Part shown: piece after piece, positions 56,594 through 64,000 of the stretch
How positions within the stretch are numbered: position 1 is the first letter of the stretch
Layout: each line of letters begins with the position of its first letter
DNA from: a virus
IMG/VR virus record: IMGVR_UViG_3300028676_000003
Span: 304,550 to 368,549 of that record
Strand: one strand, 5' to 3'
Length of the DNA stretch: 64,000 nucleotides
Position numbers and translations under genes: made by a program
The notes under the pieces: model-generated
The model's database searches: none
What the model was told of the DNA's origin: nothing
What the model saw: the letters and a program-made list of their open reading frames with translations, nothing else

Positions 56594-56912
56594 CAAAATA
56601 ACTCCATCAATGATACTTCTTACTGACTCATATAAAGTGAGTCATTATATGTTCCATGAGCCTAAAATTGAAACAGAAATTACTGTTGAAGCTCGACAGA
56701 CCATAGAAGAACTTAGTGAACGTTTTCAACAAGAAGCTCAAAGACGAATGGGTTTCATTCATTTTACTGATGAACAGATTTTTGCTAATCTAACAGAAAG
56801 ACCCTTGATGATTATTCCTGATTTAGGACAAATTCATGATAAGATGGAAGAGTCCAAAGGACCAGGTTTAACTGGCCTTGACGAGCTTTTAGACTTTCTT
56901 GACGGTAGATAA
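56583..56912 (+). CDS. Short protein beginning like Nampt
   Basis: 109 residues. SMILLTDSYKVSHYMF matches the N-terminal substrate loop of nicotinamide phosphoribosyltransferases (ILLATDSYKVTHY) better than the phage's own Nampt does. After this the sequence is acidic and helical without Nampt motifs. Either a truncated relic of another Nampt copy or a decoy/regulatory fragment. Confidence 0.6.
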   Translation: MKSNKITPSMILLTDSYKVSHYMFHEPKIETEITVEARQTIEELSERFQQEAQRRMGFIHFTDEQIFANLTERPLMIIPDLGQIHDKMEESKGPGLTGLDELLDFLDGR

Positions 56913-56946
56913 GTGAAAAAAATTCCTGGATTTTAACAGAAAATGT

Positions 56947-56977
56947 TTGGTGGTTTCATTTATTCTTTTTACCTTTG
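56947..56977 (+). promoter_or_regulatory. Bacteroidota-type promoter
   Basis: TTG at 56947-56949, 20-base spacer, TACCTTTG at 56970-56977, 28 bases before ATG 57006. Confidence 0.8.
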
Positions 56978-57005
56978 TACTATAATAATTCTAAAACATT
57001 TAATT

Positions 57006-57392
57006 ATGGTAGTAAATATTAATGATGTAACTCTTACTAACGAGTTACTTGAAAAACATGAAGTAACTCTAAGTAGTGGTGCTTCATTAAAGAGTATTCG
57101 TAATAAGTTTTATGATAAGTATACACTAATTGATTTTAGTGGTGTTGACCCAAGCAAGATTGACCTTACTGGACTTGATAAAAGACTAGTTCAAAATATT
57201 ATTAACAATGGATTAGATAAGATTGACAATCGTGAATTCTTCGGAATGGTTTTTAAGTATATTGAATATCCTAACGAAGAACTTTTATGGAACTACCTAG
57301 TTGATTGTCATTTGATTTCAGATAGTGTTTACCAAAACAACACTTATGATGAAAACTTAGATATCTTATTTAAAAACCGTAAAAAAGACTAA
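57006..57392 (+). CDS. Hypothetical protein, 128 aa
   Basis: Acidic alpha/beta protein (DVTLTNELLEKHEVTLSSG). ATG 57006 chosen because longer frames pass through the promoter. No family recognised. Confidence 0.58.
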   Translation: MVVNINDVTLTNELLEKHEVTLSSGASLKSIRNKFYDKYTLIDFSGVDPSKIDLTGLDKRLVQNIINNGLDKIDNREFFGMVFKYIEYPNEELLWNYLVDCHLISDSVYQNNTYDENLDILFKNRKKD

Positions 57393-57394
57393 TT

Positions 57395-57598
57395 ATGGCA
57401 AATCATACAATTGAATTGAACTTTCTGATTGATTATCAATCAACAGAAAAAGTCTTATATGCCAGTTCTTCAACTGAAAAGAAAAAGCTTTATATTACTC
57501 TTAGAGGTAGTTATGAGGTTTGGCATAAAGGAGAATTGATTTTAGAAACAATACAACCTTTTATGGCCGTTGAAAAATATAACGAAATAGAAAAGTAA
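57395..57598 (+). CDS. Hypothetical protein, 67 aa
   Basis: Mainly beta (KKLYITLRGSYEVWHKGEL). Spaced 2 bases and 1 base from neighbours. No family recognised. Confidence 0.55.
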   Translation: MANHTIELNFLIDYQSTEKVLYASSSTEKKKLYITLRGSYEVWHKGELILETIQPFMAVEKYNEIEK

Positions 57599-57599
57599 C

Positions 57600-58346
57600 A
57601 TGGGAACAGTAGTAGAAAAGATTCACGATTTAGAATACGACGAATTAACAACTCTTGGAGTTGTTGAACAAGATGCTGATTTAACAGCAGTCTTTAGAAC
57701 TGAAATCGGAATGCCTTTTAGCGTTCTTTATACAATACAAAAGAAAGGTCAATTCAACGATGAAACCAAGGAAATCCTAAGACTTATCTTTGAAAAAATC
57801 ATTCTTACAAAACAAGACCTTATCAACAAATACATCAAACTTGGCGGTTTCGAACCAATTCCAAGCAAGGAAGTTGACGAGCAGTTGCTTGAAGGTTTCG
57901 ATGATGCTGTAGAAGAAGTAGAAGAAGTTCTTCAAGAAGAGAAAGTTGTGGAATATAAGAATCCATCAAGTGAAATGGTAAAGGATGCTGAGAAACCAGT
58001 AATGGTTAAATTCAAGGTAACCAAATCAACACCAAAACAGCCTTCTAAAGCAAAAACTACACCAAAGGTAGAGGAAGATATCAAAATAGAAATTCCTCGC
58101 AGATACGGTAAGAAAAACATCCTTGCTGATATCGAAGCACAAGGTGGAAAACCTACGCTATGTCAAACTGCGTTATTGCAGTTGAATGACCTTAAAAATA
58201 TCGTTGTTATCTTAAATAATAAAGGTATCAAAGACATTCACACTAAAGATAAGGACCTATTGACTAGTGAAGAGTATAGAGAAATAATCGGAACAATCAA
58301 ACTTCTGAAAAGAAGACTTGACCCAATAATCAAAAAACGAGTATGA
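57600..58346 (+). CDS. Hypothetical protein with acidic/basic linker
   Basis: 248 residues: a folded start, a Glu/Val-rich acidic segment (DAVEEVEEVLQEEKVVEY), a Lys/Thr/Pro linker, and a helical end. Layout suggests two domains joined by a flexible charged linker. No family recognised. Confidence 0.58.
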   Translation: MGTVVEKIHDLEYDELTTLGVVEQDADLTAVFRTEIGMPFSVLYTIQKKGQFNDETKEILRLIFEKIILTKQDLINKYIKLGGFEPIPSKEVDEQLLEGFDDAVEEVEEVLQEEKVVEYKNPSSEMVKDAEKPVMVKFKVTKSTPKQPSKAKTTPKVEEDIKIEIPRRYGKKNILADIEAQGGKPTLCQTALLQLNDLKNIVVILNNKGIKDIHTKDKDLLTSEEYREIIGTIKLLKRRLDPIIKKRV

Positions 58347-58498
58347 TGGAAAACATGATGAAGTTTAGAATGTACCTTTTAGGTATCATTTGTGGTGTAT
58401 GTTTGCCAAGTGTAATACGTGGAAACTATGGTTATCCATTGGGTATCTTGATTCTGACACTTATTGTTGTAATCCTTAATTTTAAATCAGAAGACTAA
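58343..58498 (+). CDS. Small membrane protein, 51 aa
   Basis: Starts in an ATGA overlap (MMENMMKFRMYLLG); hydrophobic stretches YLLGIICGVCLPSV and PLGILILTLIVVIL. Coupled to the next micro-gene by one shared base. Confidence 0.52.
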   Translation: MMENMMKFRMYLLGIICGVCLPSVIRGNYGYPLGILILTLIVVILNFKSED

Positions 58499-58617
58499 TG
58501 GAGTATTTCGCAATACCACTAGCAATTCTTGCACTATTTGTAGGTCTTGCCTTATTGTTACATGGGTTTCCAAGTATCAAAATCACAAAAAAATATTATA
58601 ACAAAGATAAAAAGTAA
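58498..58617 (+). CDS. Small single-pass membrane protein, 39 aa
   Basis: MEYFAIPLAILALFVGLALL followed by LHGF and a Lys-rich cytoplasmic tail. Among the shortest genes here; supported by its exact coupling to the upstream stop. Confidence 0.5.
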   Translation: MEYFAIPLAILALFVGLALLLHGFPSIKITKKYYNKDKK

Positions 58618-58620
58618 ATT

Positions 58621-58833
58621 ATGAAAACAGCTGACGGTTACGTTGTAGATGGATTTAGAAGATTACCTAATCCAAAATTTAATGTTAATGGTGAACAAAT
58701 TTTTGAAGGAACAATTATCGATGTTCCAATGAAGGACGGGTCCGTTGTGGACCAATACACGACTTGGGATAAATATGGTCGATGCGCTTCGCATGACCGA
58801 GTAGACTGCTACGTTGATGTATCAGGACTCTAA
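58621..58833 (+). CDS. Hypothetical protein, 70 aa
   Basis: Beta-rich, Gly/Asp-rich (YVVDGFRRLPNPKF, GTIIDVPMKDGSVV). Last gene before a terminator. No family recognised. Confidence 0.57.
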   Translation: MKTADGYVVDGFRRLPNPKFNVNGEQIFEGTIIDVPMKDGSVVDQYTTWDKYGRCASHDRVDCYVDVSGL

Positions 58834-58839
58834 AACGTA

Positions 58840-58876
58840 AAATCCATATAATCATTAGGTTATATGGATTTTTTTA
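58840..58876 (+). terminator. Rho-independent terminator
   Basis: AAATCCATATAA and TTATATGGATTT form a 12-base stem with an 8-base loop and a T-tract, directly before the next -7 element. Confidence 0.87.
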
Positions 58877-58878
58877 TT

Positions 58879-58886
58879 TACCTTTG
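58879..58886 (+). promoter_or_regulatory. -7 element immediately after a terminator
   Basis: TACCTTTG starting 3 bases after the T-tract. The expected -33 position falls in the terminator loop and reads TTAG rather than TTG. Confidence 0.68.
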
Positions 58887-58908
58887 TTGCAATATAAAAA
58901 TATTGATT

Positions 58909-59109
58909 ATGAAACAAGATTTATTCCTTTGGTTAATAATGGTAGTTCTTATGCATGTCTATAGATTTGCTGAACTATGTCAGTATACTGATATTAAAAC
59001 ATTTAAGGATTATGTAAACTTAAATGGTAAAACAGTATTCTACCTAATCGTAGCAACTCAAATACTTGCGTTCGCTGGATTTGAACTATTAAAAACAACA
59101 TCTAAATAA
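58909..59109 (+). CDS. Membrane protein, 66 aa
   Basis: Two hydrophobic helices (LFLWLIMVVLMHVY; VFYLIVATQILAFAGF) around a charged loop. ATG 58909 lies 23 bases after the -7 element. No family recognised. Confidence 0.58.
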   Translation: MKQDLFLWLIMVVLMHVYRFAELCQYTDIKTFKDYVNLNGKTVFYLIVATQILAFAGFELLKTTSK

Positions 59110-59115
59110 AATAAT

Positions 59116-59439
59116 ATGGATAAATTAACAAACTTAGAAAAGGTAAACGCTTATACTGTAAACATATCAGTTGATGAATATGATTGTAAAGATACTGGCC
59201 TATATAACACCCACGCTATTGCTACTGAAAAAGCTAAACGTGCAGGTTGGTATGGAAGTGACGGAACTGTTAAGCAACTAGAGAATATCTACGTTGATGA
59301 TGAAGGGATTCTTTATAGTGTTAACAAGCTAGGAATGTTTACTGACGTAAAAGAAGCCAAAGATAAGGAGCTTCTTGAATCTATTCAATCCAAGCTAACC
59401 CCTGAAGAATTGGAGTTTGCGAAAAAAGTTTTAAAATAA
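59116..59439 (+). CDS. Hypothetical protein, 107 aa
   Basis: Acidic alpha/beta protein ending in a helical segment (LLESIQSKLTPEELEFA). No family recognised. Confidence 0.57.
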   Translation: MDKLTNLEKVNAYTVNISVDEYDCKDTGLYNTHAIATEKAKRAGWYGSDGTVKQLENIYVDDEGILYSVNKLGMFTDVKEAKDKELLESIQSKLTPEELEFAKKVLK

Positions 59440-59451
59440 TTCCAGGAAAAC

Positions 59452-59482
59452 TTGCAGGAACCAGGATTTATCCCTACCTTTG
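59452..59482 (+). promoter_or_regulatory. Bacteroidota-type promoter
   Basis: TTG at 59452-59454, 20-base spacer, TACCTTTG at 59475-59482, 24 bases before ATG 59507. Confidence 0.82.
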
Positions 59483-59506
59483 TACTATCAAATTAAAACA
59501 AGTATT

Positions 59507-59794
59507 ATGAAAAACTTATATATTACAAAACAGAGATTCTTAGAGTGGTATTACGAAGATGGTGAAGGTACTACTGAATATGAGTCACTACGTCTTGAAT
59601 TAGCTGAAAAGGTAATTGAAAGACTTAAAGAAGGGAATTCGGCTACCATAACAACAGAAGAAATCTTCAACGATATGTGTAACCAAAAAGCAATAAGACT
59701 TTATTTTTGTGTTGGTTACGATGAAGATACTGACAGAAACGATTTTGAATTGCAAGATTGTGGGTTTGAATATACATTAACTTTAATTGACTAA
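59507..59794 (+). CDS. Hypothetical protein, 95 aa
   Basis: Acidic; starts MKNLYITKQRFLEWYYEDGE and has a helical middle. The same start pattern is seen in small proteins of Bacteroidota but I cannot name a family. Confidence 0.57.
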   Translation: MKNLYITKQRFLEWYYEDGEGTTEYESLRLELAEKVIERLKEGNSATITTEEIFNDMCNQKAIRLYFCVGYDEDTDRNDFELQDCGFEYTLTLID

Positions 59795-59797
59795 ATC

Positions 59798-60328
59798 ATG
59801 GAAAATACTAGACAAATAGAAATCGCAGATTTAACTAACTTACTTTTACAACGTGACGTGGTATTTGCTGAGAATAAAAGCAGATTGGACTACGGAATGA
59901 TTGGGTTAGTAACCAACAAAAAAGGTACTGCCTTGGTAATCTATCAAAAAACATTTTATGTATACGATAGTAACTTTGCCTTGAATCCTGATGCTTTAAG
60001 AATGATTAGTCTTATTCAAAGCCTTTTCAAAGAAATCACTAGAGACGAAAAGAATCGTCCAACACCAGTAATAATTGGTAGTTATGATACATCAACACCA
60101 TACTTAGACATTTATGCCAGTGTTGATGCTGAGACTTACGGAAAGAGTATTGGTGATATTATGTCCTATTCAGTTGATGGTGTTAATCATTCAGATAATG
60201 AACACCGTATGACTGATGAAGATGATTACAATGTCAACATTAGAATCTTAAAAAGAGACTTTGAAGAATTTGTTAAATACACAAATTTTTGTGACACTAA
60301 ATCAGTAATTTTCGATAAAGAAAACTAA
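59798..60328 (+). CDS. Hypothetical protein, 176 aa
   Basis: Soluble alpha/beta protein (GTALVIYQKTFYVYDSNF). Three bases after the previous gene. No family recognised. Confidence 0.57.
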   Translation: MENTRQIEIADLTNLLLQRDVVFAENKSRLDYGMIGLVTNKKGTALVIYQKTFYVYDSNFALNPDALRMISLIQSLFKEITRDEKNRPTPVIIGSYDTSTPYLDIYASVDAETYGKSIGDIMSYSVDGVNHSDNEHRMTDEDDYNVNIRILKRDFEEFVKYTNFCDTKSVIFDKEN

Positions 60329-60338
60329 ATAAAACAAT

Positions 60339-60755
60339 ATGAATGATGCCTTAATAAAATTAGCAGAATATCTAAAGACTGATGAAGGTAAAGCTTCAAC
60401 AAAAGCCTATGGAGAAAAGCTTAAGCGTGAATACGATAACAAACAGAAATGGATTAACAAGTTCAAAGCGTATTTTGAAACGCTTAGCGACGACGAATTC
60501 AATGCGTTTATCGACCGTTTTGCAGTTTGGGATAAGAAGATAACCGATTACTATTACGATGTTAAGCATTGTGAAACCAATACAAGACTATTCTATATTC
60601 TTTTCAAGCTTGCTGAGGAACATGGAACTGAGAATGACGAACAAGGAGACTTCTTGGCAGGTTCATTCAAATACCGAACAGTTGACTTCAAATTGTATTG
60701 TGGTCAAGGTTGTTACTACACGTTAACTCGTGATGGAAAAAGTGTCTATAAATAA
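60339..60755 (+). CDS. Hypothetical protein, 138 aa
   Basis: Helical N-terminal half with a Lys-rich stretch, beta-type end with aromatic residues (YKLYCGQG-like pattern near the C-terminus). No family recognised. Confidence 0.57.
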   Translation: MNDALIKLAEYLKTDEGKASTKAYGEKLKREYDNKQKWINKFKAYFETLSDDEFNAFIDRFAVWDKKITDYYYDVKHCETNTRLFYILFKLAEEHGTENDEQGDFLAGSFKYRTVDFKLYCGQGCYYTLTRDGKSVYK

Positions 60756-60767
60756 ATGTTAAATAAC

Positions 60768-60798
60768 TTGCAAGGTCCAGGTTTTCTACCTACCTTTG
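60768..60798 (+). promoter_or_regulatory. Bacteroidota-type promoter
   Basis: TTG at 60768-60770, 20-base spacer, TACCTTTG at 60791-60798, 20 bases before ATG 60819. Confidence 0.82.
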
Positions 60799-60818
60799 TA
60801 CTCTAAATAAAATATATC

Positions 60819-61076
60819 ATGCAAAACTTTGAACACATATCAAAAGAAAGAAAAGGTGTTAGACTTACAGTAACACCAACAAGGATTACTCTTAAGACAC
60901 CAATTGAGTTTACCCAAGCTGAGGTTGAACAAGCTAAGAAAATAGCGTTGAATGTCGCTGAAAAGATGGGTAGCATTACTCAATCATGGAGAGGTGAACT
61001 TCAAGCTTCTAGTGTACGTTTACACACTGATGCTAAGGGTAAAAATAGAAGATATCAAACAATAAGATTCGAATAA
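60819..61076 (+). CDS. Hypothetical basic protein, 85 aa
   Basis: Alternating beta (GVRLTVTPTRITLKTP) and helix (EVEQAKKIALNVAEKM), basic overall. Overlaps the next start by one base. No family recognised. Confidence 0.57.
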   Translation: MQNFEHISKERKGVRLTVTPTRITLKTPIEFTQAEVEQAKKIALNVAEKMGSITQSWRGELQASSVRLHTDAKGKNRRYQTIRFE

Positions 61077-61423
61077 TGAATAAAGTACAGATGATTGAGC
61101 TTTTGAAATTCAGAGGAATTACGGAGCTAAATAAAGGAGAAAGCGTTGCTGACGCTATTGCTCGTTCAGGCGGTGAGCCAACTCTACAAGAAATGGTTAT
61201 TGCTAATGAGAACGCAATGAAGTTCTACATTGGAAAATATCAAGTTGAAGAGAACTTGGGGAGACACCTGGCCTCTTCGTTGGAGATTGCAAATGCTAGA
61301 ATTGAGAAATTGGAAGACGATAATCTATTCTTACAATGCTTAAGAGAAGCAGGTGTTGACAATTGGAGTGGATATTCTCACGCACAAGACCTTAAGGATG
61401 AATATGATAGCTCAGAAGAATAA
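61076..61423 (+). CDS. Hypothetical protein, 115 aa
   Basis: Helical, acidic, with a coiled-coil-like stretch (LASSLEIANARIEKLEDDNL). No family recognised. Confidence 0.57.
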   Translation: MNKVQMIELLKFRGITELNKGESVADAIARSGGEPTLQEMVIANENAMKFYIGKYQVEENLGRHLASSLEIANARIEKLEDDNLFLQCLREAGVDNWSGYSHAQDLKDEYDSSEE

Positions 61424-61441
61424 AAAACTTTATTTATTTAC

Positions 61442-61472
61442 TTGCAAATGTCGAAAAAAATCCGTACCTTTG
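61442..61472 (+). promoter_or_regulatory. Bacteroidota-type promoter (distal of two)
   Basis: TTG at 61442-61444, 20-base spacer, TACCTTTG at 61465-61472, about 100 bases before ATG 61574. Confidence 0.8.
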
Positions 61473-61518
61473 TATATAATATAAAATTAATAATATTAAA
61501 AAATAATTTATAATATAT

Positions 61519-61549
61519 TTGTTTATTATAATAAAATATATTATCTTTG
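61519..61549 (+). promoter_or_regulatory. Bacteroidota-type promoter (proximal of two)
   Basis: TTG at 61519-61521, 20-base spacer, TATCTTTG at 61542-61549, 24 bases before ATG 61574. The stretch between the two promoters is almost pure A/T. Confidence 0.78.
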
Positions 61550-61573
61550 TACTTTAATTTAACAACAAATATT

Positions 61574-61885
61574 ATGAAAACTACTTCAAGAAAATTATAT
61601 ACAGTGAGCGGGTTATACTCTATACTCAACCATGCGAAAACGCTAGAGTTACTTTGTGAGTTAACAGATATCAACTACGAACTTGAATTAGTTAAAAGAA
61701 AGTTGATGTATGAGTTCAAAGAAAATGATGTTCAAGCTCAACAACTAATTGATGATGTTGAATTAAAACAATACTACGTTGGTAAAAACATCGAAACTGC
61801 AAAAGATGTTCTATTAATCCACGAATCAAAGCTTATTCAACGCAGAGTATGTTTCGGTTTAAATGTTGAAATTCCATTGAACTAA
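61574..61885 (+). CDS. Hypothetical protein, 103 aa
   Basis: Helical, mixed charge (SILNHAKTLELLCELTDI). The only gene here preceded by two tandem consensus promoters, suggesting high or time-spread expression. No family recognised. Confidence 0.57.
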   Translation: MKTTSRKLYTVSGLYSILNHAKTLELLCELTDINYELELVKRKLMYEFKENDVQAQQLIDDVELKQYYVGKNIETAKDVLLIHESKLIQRRVCFGLNVEIPLN

Positions 61886-62193
61886 TGGAAGACTCAACTA
61901 AAATAAAAGTTAAGGATTTTTGGTCCTGTGAATCATGTAATATCAACTCCAATACTAAAGGTAGAATGATACCTTGTCCTAGAGGCGGGTGTGATGCTGA
62001 GGTAGCAGGACAGATAACCATAACAACAGAACTTAAGTTGTTCGAGGTTCCTAAAAAGGAAGTTACACCTGAATCAATGCTTCAAGACATTATGAAAATA
62101 ACAGGTTTAACCCGTGAAGAAGCATTTGAAAAAACAATTGAAATGGGTAAGTTGCTAGATGCAATGAAGGATATGGACTCTAACTCTATTTAA
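61885..62193 (+). CDS. Zinc-finger protein, 102 aa
   Basis: FWSCESCNINSNTKGRMIPC then PRGGCDAEV gives four cysteines in a likely zinc site (CxxC ... CxxxxxC), followed by a strand and a helical end (ITGLTREEAFEKTIEM). Nucleic-acid or protein binding possible. One-base overlap with the previous gene. Confidence 0.6.
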   Translation: MEDSTKIKVKDFWSCESCNINSNTKGRMIPCPRGGCDAEVAGQITITTELKLFEVPKKEVTPESMLQDIMKITGLTREEAFEKTIEMGKLLDAMKDMDSNSI

Positions 62194-62204
62194 AATAATA
62201 AATT

Positions 62205-62489
62205 ATGGAACAGCACGTAGAAAATAAAAACGAGGTAGAAATTGCAATTTCTTTGATAACTACAATAATTAATTCAGCAACTAAATTAGATAGTATGTTG
62301 TCAGATAGCTTAAAATTAGCTGTTGACCACCACAACAAAAACACTAGTGATACTGAATTTAAAACACCACATTTAGAATCAAACAAAGACTTGCAAAAAG
62401 CATTAGGTGAATTATTTAACAATGCAAGTTTAAAACATATTGTTGTTGCAGGTATTAAATATTCAGGTATCGATAAAATAGAAATTTAA
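62205..62489 (+). CDS. Hypothetical protein, 94 aa
   Basis: Helical, with Asn/Lys/Ser-rich sequence. It converges on a minus-strand gene only 3 bases away, with no terminator between. No family recognised. Confidence 0.55.
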   Translation: MEQHVENKNEVEIAISLITTIINSATKLDSMLSDSLKLAVDHHNKNTSDTEFKTPHLESNKDLQKALGELFNNASLKHIVVAGIKYSGIDKIEI

Positions 62490-62492
62490 AAA

Positions 62493-62732
62493 CTATTTAA
62501 AGTAAGGTTTAAGGACCAATTCTAAAGCATTATGCAAGTTATCTTCAAGGAGCTTAGCTTCTTTTTCATCAAGGTTTAAATCAAAAGGAATCTCAACGGT
62601 AATTGAAACCTTATTATCACTTATTTTCGTATCATAGATAGCACCATCAGTTTGACACTCAGTCTTTACTGCTTCGTTGACTACTTTAAAGTTCTTAAAC
62701 ATATCTATGTGTTCTCTAATTGAATTTCTCAT
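62493..62732 (-). CDS. Hypothetical protein, 79 aa
   Basis: Minus-strand gene. Starts MRNSIREHIDMFKNFKV, a beta hairpin (ISDNKVSITVEIPFDL) and a helical end (KLLEDNLHNALELVL). The frame is free of + strand overlap, which supports it. No consensus promoter on its side; the gap to the divergent gene is only 28 bases. Confidence 0.6.
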   Translation of the reverse strand: MRNSIREHIDMFKNFKVVNEAVKTECQTDGAIYDTKISDNKVSITVEIPFDLNLDEKEAKLLEDNLHNALELVLKPYFK

Positions 62733-62760
62733 ATCTTTTTAATTATAAATATCAAACATT

Positions 62761-62943
62761 ATGACAAAATTACAAGCGTATGCCTCATTAGTATTAGTTT
62801 TATTCGGTGGATTCAATATTGGCCTTAAGGTAGCTATGTTACATTATGGTGACCATGTAGAGCCGTTCAGTTGGGTATTAGCTATCACATTTACAGCGTT
62901 ATTTTGTGTTGTTGCGGTAGAGAATATTAAAAAATTAAAATAA
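62761..62943 (+). CDS. Membrane protein, 60 aa
   Basis: Two hydrophobic helices (SLVLVLFGGFNIGLKVAML; VLAITFTALFCVVAV) with a short His-containing loop. Divergent from the gene before. No family recognised. Confidence 0.57.
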   Translation: MTKLQAYASLVLVLFGGFNIGLKVAMLHYGDHVEPFSWVLAITFTALFCVVAVENIKKLK

Positions 62944-62966
62944 ATTGAAAAAACCTGGTCTAAAAT

Positions 62967-62997
62967 TTGGTAGATTAGAATATATGTGTTACCTTTG
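62967..62997 (+). promoter_or_regulatory. Bacteroidota-type promoter
   Basis: TTG at 62967-62969, 20-base spacer, TACCTTTG at 62990-62997, 31 bases before ATG 63029. Confidence 0.82.
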
Positions 62998-63028
62998 TAC
63001 TATCAAATAATCTAAAACACATTTCAAG

Positions 63029-63529
63029 ATGAAAAAGAATACAGCAATATTAGACACACATACTAAATTAATCAAATTTGATTTCAACGGTACCGAATAT
63101 ACTGTTGACTTAAAAGAAGGAGACTTAGAAGATAATTGGAATTCTATCGTAGACAAAAATCAAGTAATATGGGATTTCAATTTTACATGGGAACATGAAG
63201 TTGGTGAGAAACCTTATTTGACAATTCATAGTCTTGAGTTTGTTAATGGTAATTATCAAAAAGACTACAAGAATGATACCAGTATCAAAATCGTTGAAAC
63301 CGTTGGTAACAGAAGCTTTTATTTCGATGATAAAGACTTCGTATATAACTACAAGTTGAAAGCGTATTTTGAAGTATTCAACGGAAAGGATGAAGTAGTT
63401 CTTAAAACGAAGAGTCTTAACAGAGCTTCGGATGAAACAGTAAATCTTAAGACGTTCAAGCAAGACCCAAATGGTTATGTTATCGCAACGGACTTAGAAG
63501 GAGCAAAACTTAATTTATCATCTAAATAA
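63029..63529 (+). CDS. Hypothetical protein, 166 aa
   Basis: Beta-rich soluble protein (TKLIKFDFNGTEYTVDL) with many Asp/Lys. No family recognised. Confidence 0.57.
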   Translation: MKKNTAILDTHTKLIKFDFNGTEYTVDLKEGDLEDNWNSIVDKNQVIWDFNFTWEHEVGEKPYLTIHSLEFVNGNYQKDYKNDTSIKIVETVGNRSFYFDDKDFVYNYKLKAYFEVFNGKDEVVLKTKSLNRASDETVNLKTFKQDPNGYVIATDLEGAKLNLSSK

Positions 63530-63535
63530 TCAGTC

Positions 63536-64000
63536 ATGAAAATCGAATTAAAGAATATCAAGGTTAACTTAGCATTTAGTGAAGAAACAACTTGTTTTAC
63601 TGCCGACATTTATGTAAATGGAAAGAAAGCAGGATATGCCAAGAATAGTGGACATGGTGGTTGTACTGATTACAGACCATACGATGCTCAACACGGAATT
63701 TTAAACGATGCAAACGATTACTTGAAAACACTTCCAAGTACTCCTTATACATTCGGTGGAACAACTATCGAAATTGAAAGCAATCTTGAAAACTTCATTG
63801 ATAATGCTGTTGAAGCTTATCTTGAAAAGAAAGAAGATACCAAGGTTAAAAAGAAAATTGAAAAGCTTTGCCTAACACACCTTGTTTTTGGTGACCTTGA
63901 AAAAGGAACATACAGAAAGATAGGTTATGCAAACACCTCAATTGAGGACCTTAAGAAACGTCCTGACGCTGATAAGCACATTCAAAAGCTTATTGATACT
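63536..64000 (+). CDS. Hypothetical protein, 3'-truncated by window edge
   Basis: 155 codons visible, still open at the window end. ELKNIKVNLAFSEETTCF, then AGYAKNSGHGGCTDYRPYD, a Gly/His/Cys loop followed by a helical domain. I cannot name a family. Confidence 0.58.
   Translation, partial: MKIELKNIKVNLAFSEETTCFTADIYVNGKKAGYAKNSGHGGCTDYRPYDAQHGILNDANDYLKTLPSTPYTFGGTTIEIESNLENFIDNAVEAYLEKKEDTKVKKKIEKLCLTHLVFGDLEKGTYRKIGYANTSIEDLKKRPDADKHIQKLIDT

Noticed and set aside
61472-61541. Replication origin in the A/T-rich stretch
   Set aside because: It is only 70 bases long, has no repeats that look like initiator sites, and is explained as the spacer between two promoters.
1-64000. CRISPR array, insertion sequence, integrase or attachment site
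   Set aside because: No regularly spaced repeats, transposase or integrase motifs, or flanking direct repeats were seen. The HNH genes are the only likely mobile genes.

Overview
The window looks like the non-structural part of a large, AT-rich bacteriophage genome infecting a Bacteroidota (Flavobacterium-like) host. About 130 short genes are packed nose to tail, nearly all on the + strand, with many ATGA/TAATG overlaps. There are no Shine-Dalgarno sequences, and promoters have the Bacteroidota form TTG-N20-TAccTTTG. Lipoprotein signals are of the Bacteroidota type (for example Cys-Ser-Thr-Asp-Asp). The sigma factor is of the housekeeping type. No capsid, tail, terminase, DNA polymerase, integrase or plasmid gene is present, so the phage assignment rests on gene density, small orphan genes, HNH/GIY-YIG nucleases and the functional mix. 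A prophage or other large element is not formally excluded.

Layout. 1-7 kb: three tandem L7/L12-CTD-like paralogues, RNA ligase, HNH, BtpA-like barrel, HD-kinase fusion and 2H phosphoesterase (RNA repair). 7.5-18.4 kb: bestrophin channel, DHFR, YqeY-like protein, AAA+ ATPase, NadM-Nudix and Nampt (NAD salvage), a surface lipoprotein and an outer-membrane barrel. 18.4-29.7 kb: deoxyribosyltransferase, HNH, two macro domains (one DarG-like), sirtuin, PRPP synthetase-like enzyme, Thg1. 29.7-42 kb: HTH-phosphoesterase, CYTH, AlkB-like oxygenase, nucleotidase, tRNA-binding domain, Nudix, Smr, GIY-YIG, a second AAA+ ATPase, IF-3, RNA-repair HAD. 42-56 kb: HExxH protein, frameshifted AP2 gene, RNase R, RlmN/Cfr-type radical SAM enzyme, glycosyltransferase, a structured RNA with a tRNA-like 3' end, tandem lipoproteins, SmpB, sigma factor, TrpRS. 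56-64 kb: small orphan genes, each short operon with its own strong promoter.

How the genes work together. The main theme is control of translation and RNA integrity. IF-3, L12-like proteins, TrpRS, a tRNA-binding domain and an RlmN/Cfr homologue act on the ribosome or tRNA. SmpB, RNase R and a promoter-driven RNA ending in a T-arm/acceptor structure suggest a phage-encoded trans-translation (ribosome rescue) set. RNA ligase, HD-kinase, 2H phosphoesterase, Thg1 and HAD form a distributed RNA-repair set. A second theme is NAD+/ADP-ribose: Nampt, NMN adenylyltransferase-Nudix and a PRPP synthetase-like enzyme can rebuild NAD+, while a sirtuin and two macro domains use or remove ADP-ribose marks. 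This would suit a phage facing NAD-depleting, tRNA-cutting or DNA-ADP-ribosylating defences. A third theme is self-directed transcription through the phage's own SigA-like factor and more than 20 near-identical promoters, some leaderless and some fused to the preceding terminator.

Limits: all identifications are by reading motifs; no database search was run.
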